The notes under the pieces are model-generated. The model saw only the letters and a program-made list of their open reading frames with translations. It ran no database searches and had not been told where the DNA came from. Of a stretch of 5,614 nucleotides of DNA, positions 3,031-5,614 are shown piece after piece. Location of the stretch: the NCBI GenBank assembly GCA_026692825.1, contig JAPLOC010000362.1, positions 1 through 5,614 on the forward strand. The letters are read 5' to 3'. The DNA is from Planctomycetota bacterium (lineage in GTDB: Bacteria; Planctomycetota; Planctomycetia; Planctomycetales; Planctomycetaceae). Each line of letters opens with the position of its first letter. Position 1 is the stretch's first letter. The position numbers and the translations under genes are program-made.

Positions 3031-5614
3031 TCATTCGAGCACGACTGGAGAAATATATTTGCCCTTGAGCATCTTTTTCTCCCCGTTGTTTGGCCCGAAG
3101 ACGTACCAACCGCCTTCGGCACGCCATGGGTCAGAGTGTGTTCCCGCCTTGCCGTCACTATGTGTTGTGCTGACTTTTCCCGCTCCCGCATAAACTGTGC
3201 AGCCAGTTACTTTTTGCAACTCGTCTGCAAAGTCTCCTGTGGTTGCGACTTCGCAGCCGTAAACGTAAATCCTGCAAGGCGAGCAGAACTTAATTGTTTT
3301 CTTATCGATTGCCTTTGCGAGGTCTGGAAGTCCACGGCCACCTTTTTTGCGATTTATCCCTTCCGCTTTATCCTTTCCGTAGAATCCGCAACCGCCCGAT
3401 GTAGATCCGCCACCGAATCCTCCGCCGACTAACTTGCCGAAGTCAGAATTGGGCCGCCATGCATGTTGGGTATGGATCCAAGTCCGAATGCATTCTTCAG
3501 TTTCGCATGAATCGACGAGCGCACCCAACAGTTCGTCGCCTGTATTTACTTGCACGGGGGCTTCGACAAGGTTTCCTGCCAAAGCATTGAAGAATCCTTC
3601 CTCGCCACCCGACTCAACTACATATGTTGAAATGTCAATTGGAGTCGGCGTTTTCTTTTGCTTCTTCTTCAACTTAGTCGTCGATGATGTCGACTGCAGG
3701 CCGAGCGGGTCAATGTAGATCAGCGGTCGATTCGTGACATATGCATAGAGATTGACGCCTGCGACTTTGCCGAGTGGATCCCGCTGAATCCAACCACTGA
3801 CTGCAATCGAATACGAACGATTTCGAATCAAATACAGCGCTGAGACCGCGTCCCAGTGGTATCCGCAGTAGAGCGTCTCCCAGACGTAGCTGGACGTACC
3901 GCGGGCGGCAAACGCCCCCGTCAGCACCGTCGGCACGCCATAGGCCGAGTAGGCGTACCGCTCCTGGATCGTCCCGCCTGAGCTCGCCAGCGCGACCACA
4001 TTCCAGTTGGCGTCCTGCAGGGGATAGAGGCGTTCATTCAGCGTCGCGCCGCCGGTTGTGTCGCGGTCGCGTACGACAAGATCGTCGAGGTACCGGAGTC
4101 CCCAGACGAACTGCCGCTCGGCGGCCGTAGCGGCCCCCACGCGCTCTTCGACCACCTGCCAGCCCGTCGAGTATAACAATTGGCGGGTTTCGCTGAACAC
4201 CCCGGCAGTGTACGTTTTGCGGACCACACGGAACGTCCTCCCGTCGTAGGCATTTTCCTGCGCAGTTTGGCTGTTGCTGGCATCGACCAGCTTGACCAGC
4301 CGGTTCCAGGCGTCGTACGTCGCGGAGTACCCCTTGGTCGGGTCCGCTGGCTGCGGAACGGTCGTCATGTTCCCGTTCCGGTTGTACTCCGGTGCGGTCC
4401 ACGCCGAACCGACCGAGTTCGTCACCGCAGTGATCTCGTTGACCTTGTTGTCGGACCGAGCCTGCACGAGATCCCACGAGCTGTTCCCATCCGAATCTTC
4501 CCGAAACCCCTGCCAGTTGCCGGTGGCATCCAGGGTCCAGCACTGCTCGAATGTCTTCGTTCCGTCGCTGATCGCCGTCTTCGAGCCGTTCAGCGTCCCC
4601 CGCTGCATGTCGATCAATCGGTAGGTGCGGTCGTAGGCGTACAACTCGTCAAACGCCTTGCCGTAGCTGGCCGCTACCGGATCTTCGCGATACAACCGGT
4701 TCCCCGCGCGATCGTAACCATGCTTGATCCTTGCGGTGTCTGCGCTAGTCCCGTAGTTGTACCAGCGGCAGTCCTTCACCCGGCTGAATCGATCGAGCCC
4801 GCTGTAGATGTCGCCGGTGTCAGGATCGTTCGCGCTCGACAGATCGATCAGCGTGTATTTGATGTCGGGCTCAGTGTAGTCCACTTCGACAAACGCGCCC
4901 ACGCCGAGGTACTGGTACGCCGCCAATTGGGTCGTACCATCGTTGTCGACGAGGGCGTAGATCCGGGACAGGGCATCGTTCGCCCCGCCCACCGTCCCAA
5001 AGCTGTAGGTCAGGACGCGTCCGTTGGGATACGCCATCAACGTCGGACGAATCGAATTCGCCGATCCCGACAGGTATGCGTACTGGACTTTCGGAGTGCT
5101 GGCCATGTTCACGGCCCCCGAGTGAGACTGATAGTCGGCGGTCACTTGACCAAAGCTATTGTACGCGACTAAGACGTCGTTGACGATAGCACCTGAGCCA
5201 ACGGTCGCGTTGTCGTAGCTGGTAATGTGTTCAACCATGCCTCGCACTTCAAACGTCGTCTCGATGCGAAGGACGGCACCGTCAACTCCCGAAGCCAGGG
5301 TCGTGACGCGATTTTCGGTACCGCGAGCCAGTTTGTCATAGTCGTAACTGTGGACTGTGCCGTTCTGATCGGTCTTGGTCGTCACCTGGCCCTGGCGGTT
5401 GTATGTGAACTTGATGCAGTCGTCTGAATCGACCGAGTCGGGGTAGACCTCCGAACACTTCAGATTGCTGGTGGCAATCGCCGAATCTGACAGCGTCGTG
5501 CCGTAGACGTATTGCGTGATCTGATTGCCAGTGTTCGAATTGACCGCCGTGATCGTCGAGATCTGGCCGTCCGCAGTGTAGCTCGTCTGAACGGTGACAT
5601 TGGTGTCGTCGGAC
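3031..5614 (-). CDS. Rhs/YD-repeat protein with a variable C-terminal tip (N-terminus outside the window)
   Basis: The minus-strand frame is open from the right edge to a TGA at 3033-3031, giving 860 codons here. The GTG at 5385 is internal, since YD-type sequence continues upstream of it to 5614. Residues 1-639 are YD-repeat/Rhs core, for example 'NRQGQVTTKTDQNGT', 'YDAWNRLVKLVD' and 'LQDANWNVVALA'. The core ends with R611-D-P-L-G615 and D635-P-L-G-L639. The spacing fits the DPxGx-(18)-DPxGL self-cleavage motif described for Rhs effectors. In that family the core forms a shell enclosing a C-terminal toxin, released after cleavage and delivered by a secretion system. Residues 640-860 are the tip: a lysine-rich start, seven cysteines, a glycine-rich linker and a stretch recalling DUF4347. 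The N-terminal delivery region is not visible, so the secretion route is unknown. The core is GC-rich (43 of 60 at 4081-4140) and the tip is not (27 of 60 at 3601-3660). The next gene on this strand encodes the LRR protein. Confidence 0.9.
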   Translation of the reverse strand, partial: SDDTNVTVQTSYTADGQISTITAVNSNTGNQITQYVYGTTLSDSAIATSNLKCSEVYPDSVDSDDCIKFTYNRQGQVTTKTDQNGTVHSYDYDKLARGTENRVTTLASGVDGAVLRIETTFEVRGMVEHITSYDNATVGSGAIVNDVLVAYNSFGQVTADYQSHSGAVNMASTPKVQYAYLSGSANSIRPTLMAYPNGRVLTYSFGTVGGANDALSRIYALVDNDGTTQLAAYQYLGVGAFVEVDYTEPDIKYTLIDLSSANDPDTGDIYSGLDRFSRVKDCRWYNYGTSADTARIKHGYDRAGNRLYREDPVAASYGKAFDELYAYDRTYRLIDMQRGTLNGSKTAISDGTKTFEQCWTLDATGNWQGFREDSDGNSSWDLVQARSDNKVNEITAVTNSVGSAWTAPEYNRNGNMTTVPQPADPTKGYSATYDAWNRLVKLVDASNSQTAQENAYDGRTFRVVRKTYTAGVFSETRQLLYSTGWQVVEERVGAATAAERQFVWGLRYLDDLVVRDRDTTGGATLNERLYPLQDANWNVVALASSGGTIQERYAYSAYGVPTVLTGAFAARGTSSYVWETLYCGYHWDAVSALYLIRNRSYSIAVSGWIQRDPLGKVAGVNLYAYVTNRPLIYIDPLGLQSTSSTTKLKKKQKKTPTPIDISTYVVESGGEEGFFNALAGNLVEAPVQVNTGDELLGALVDSCETEECIRTWIHTQHAWRPNSDFGKLVGGGFGGGSTSGGCGFYGKDKAEGINRKKGGRGLPDLAKAIDKKTIKFCSPCRIYVYGCEVATTGDFADELQKVTGCTVYAGAGKVSTTHSDGKAGTHSDPWRAEGGWYVFGPNNGEKKMLKGKYISPVVLE
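3034..3696 (-). other. Rhs C-terminal tip region: candidate effector domain of unknown type
   Basis: These 221 residues (640-860) follow the cleavage motif. The tip begins with Ser/Thr then K-L-K-K-K-Q-K-K, followed by an acidic helix-like region containing C703 and C708, then 'WIHTQHAW' (712-719). A Gly-rich linker (730-746) precedes a compact domain: 'GLPDLAKAI' (761-769), C777-x-x-C780, 'IYVYGCEVATTGDFADEL' (782-799) and 'VTGCTVYAGAGKV' (802-814), ending in 'GGWYVFGPNNG'. The pattern hydrophobic-YGC-x-V-A, then F-A-x-x-L, then T-G-x-x-V-x-A recalls DUF4347 and other caspase-like folds, where the Cys is the nucleophile. The usual preceding His-Gly is not evident, so this match is tentative. 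No known nuclease, deaminase or ADP-ribosyltransferase motif is recognised. Confidence 0.45.
3697..3780 (-). other. Rhs core-terminal double-aspartate (self-cleavage type) motif
   Basis: The codons for D612 (3780-3778) and D635 (3711-3709) head two DPLG motifs separated as in the DPxGx-(18)-DPxGL pattern. The first is followed by K instead of the common L. In characterised Rhs effectors the aspartates here drive autoproteolysis that frees the tip, with cleavage at the second PxGL. Activity in this protein is inferred. Confidence 0.7.

Noticed and set aside
3011..3036. GTCATT repeated twice just beyond the Rhs stop as a regulatory or target-site repeat
   Set aside because: A 6-base repeat at 8-base spacing is easily due to chance, and nothing else supports it.
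2977..3432. 151-codon plus-strand frame
   Set aside because: It is antisense to the Rhs tip, starts in intergenic DNA, and has no domain and no ribosome binding site.
4180..5172. 330-codon open frame on the plus strand
   Set aside because: It is antisense to the clearly coding Rhs core; its Val/Arg-rich translation is the usual shadow of GC-rich coding DNA.
5383..5385. GTG as the start of the Rhs gene
   Set aside because: The same frame continues without a stop to 5614 and encodes YD-repeat sequence ('FTYNRQGQVTT'), so the true start lies beyond the window.

Overview
The window most likely comes from a member of the Planctomycetota. Four things point there: an Rhs/YD-repeat protein with the core style common in that phylum (motifs such as YLDDLVVRDRD and LQDANWNVVALA), a membrane-anchored leucine-rich repeat (LRR) protein with 24-residue T-x-V-T-D-type repeats, an NifU-like scaffold protein with the 'HRGR...CGD...GCAIS' pattern, and abundant short dispersed repeats between genes. 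No 16S gene or other taxonomic marker is present, so this is an inference from protein style.

Layout, left to right. (1) Positions 1-456 (+): the 3' part of an iron-sulfur cluster scaffold gene (NifU N-terminal/SufU type), cut by the left edge. (2) 445-562 and 1254-1371: two copies of a 118-bp direct repeat enclosing a complete SAM-dependent methyltransferase-like gene at 641-1243 (+). (3) 1372-1901: about 530 bp with no convincing gene. (4) 1902-1981 and 2839-2918: two copies of an 80-bp repeat in inverted orientation, about 86% identical by hand count. They tightly enclose an LRR gene at 1988-2815 (-), with 6 bp on the stop side and 23 bp on the start side. (5) 3031-5614 (-): a large Rhs gene, 5' truncated by the right edge. 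It has a GC-rich YD-repeat core, the DPxG-type double aspartate motif that ends Rhs cores, and a 221-residue AT-richer, cysteine-rich C-terminal tip.

The most interesting part is the right half. It holds a likely polymorphic Rhs effector whose tip resembles no toxin I can name firmly; one stretch recalls the caspase-like DUF4347 family. The next gene downstream on the same strand encodes a membrane-anchored LRR protein and sits inside an inverted-repeat bracket. Whether the LRR protein is the effector's partner or immunity protein, or an unrelated cassette, cannot be settled from the sequence. The left half looks like a housekeeping gene followed by repeat-rich accessory DNA. No tRNA, rRNA, CRISPR array, transposase or integrase was seen.
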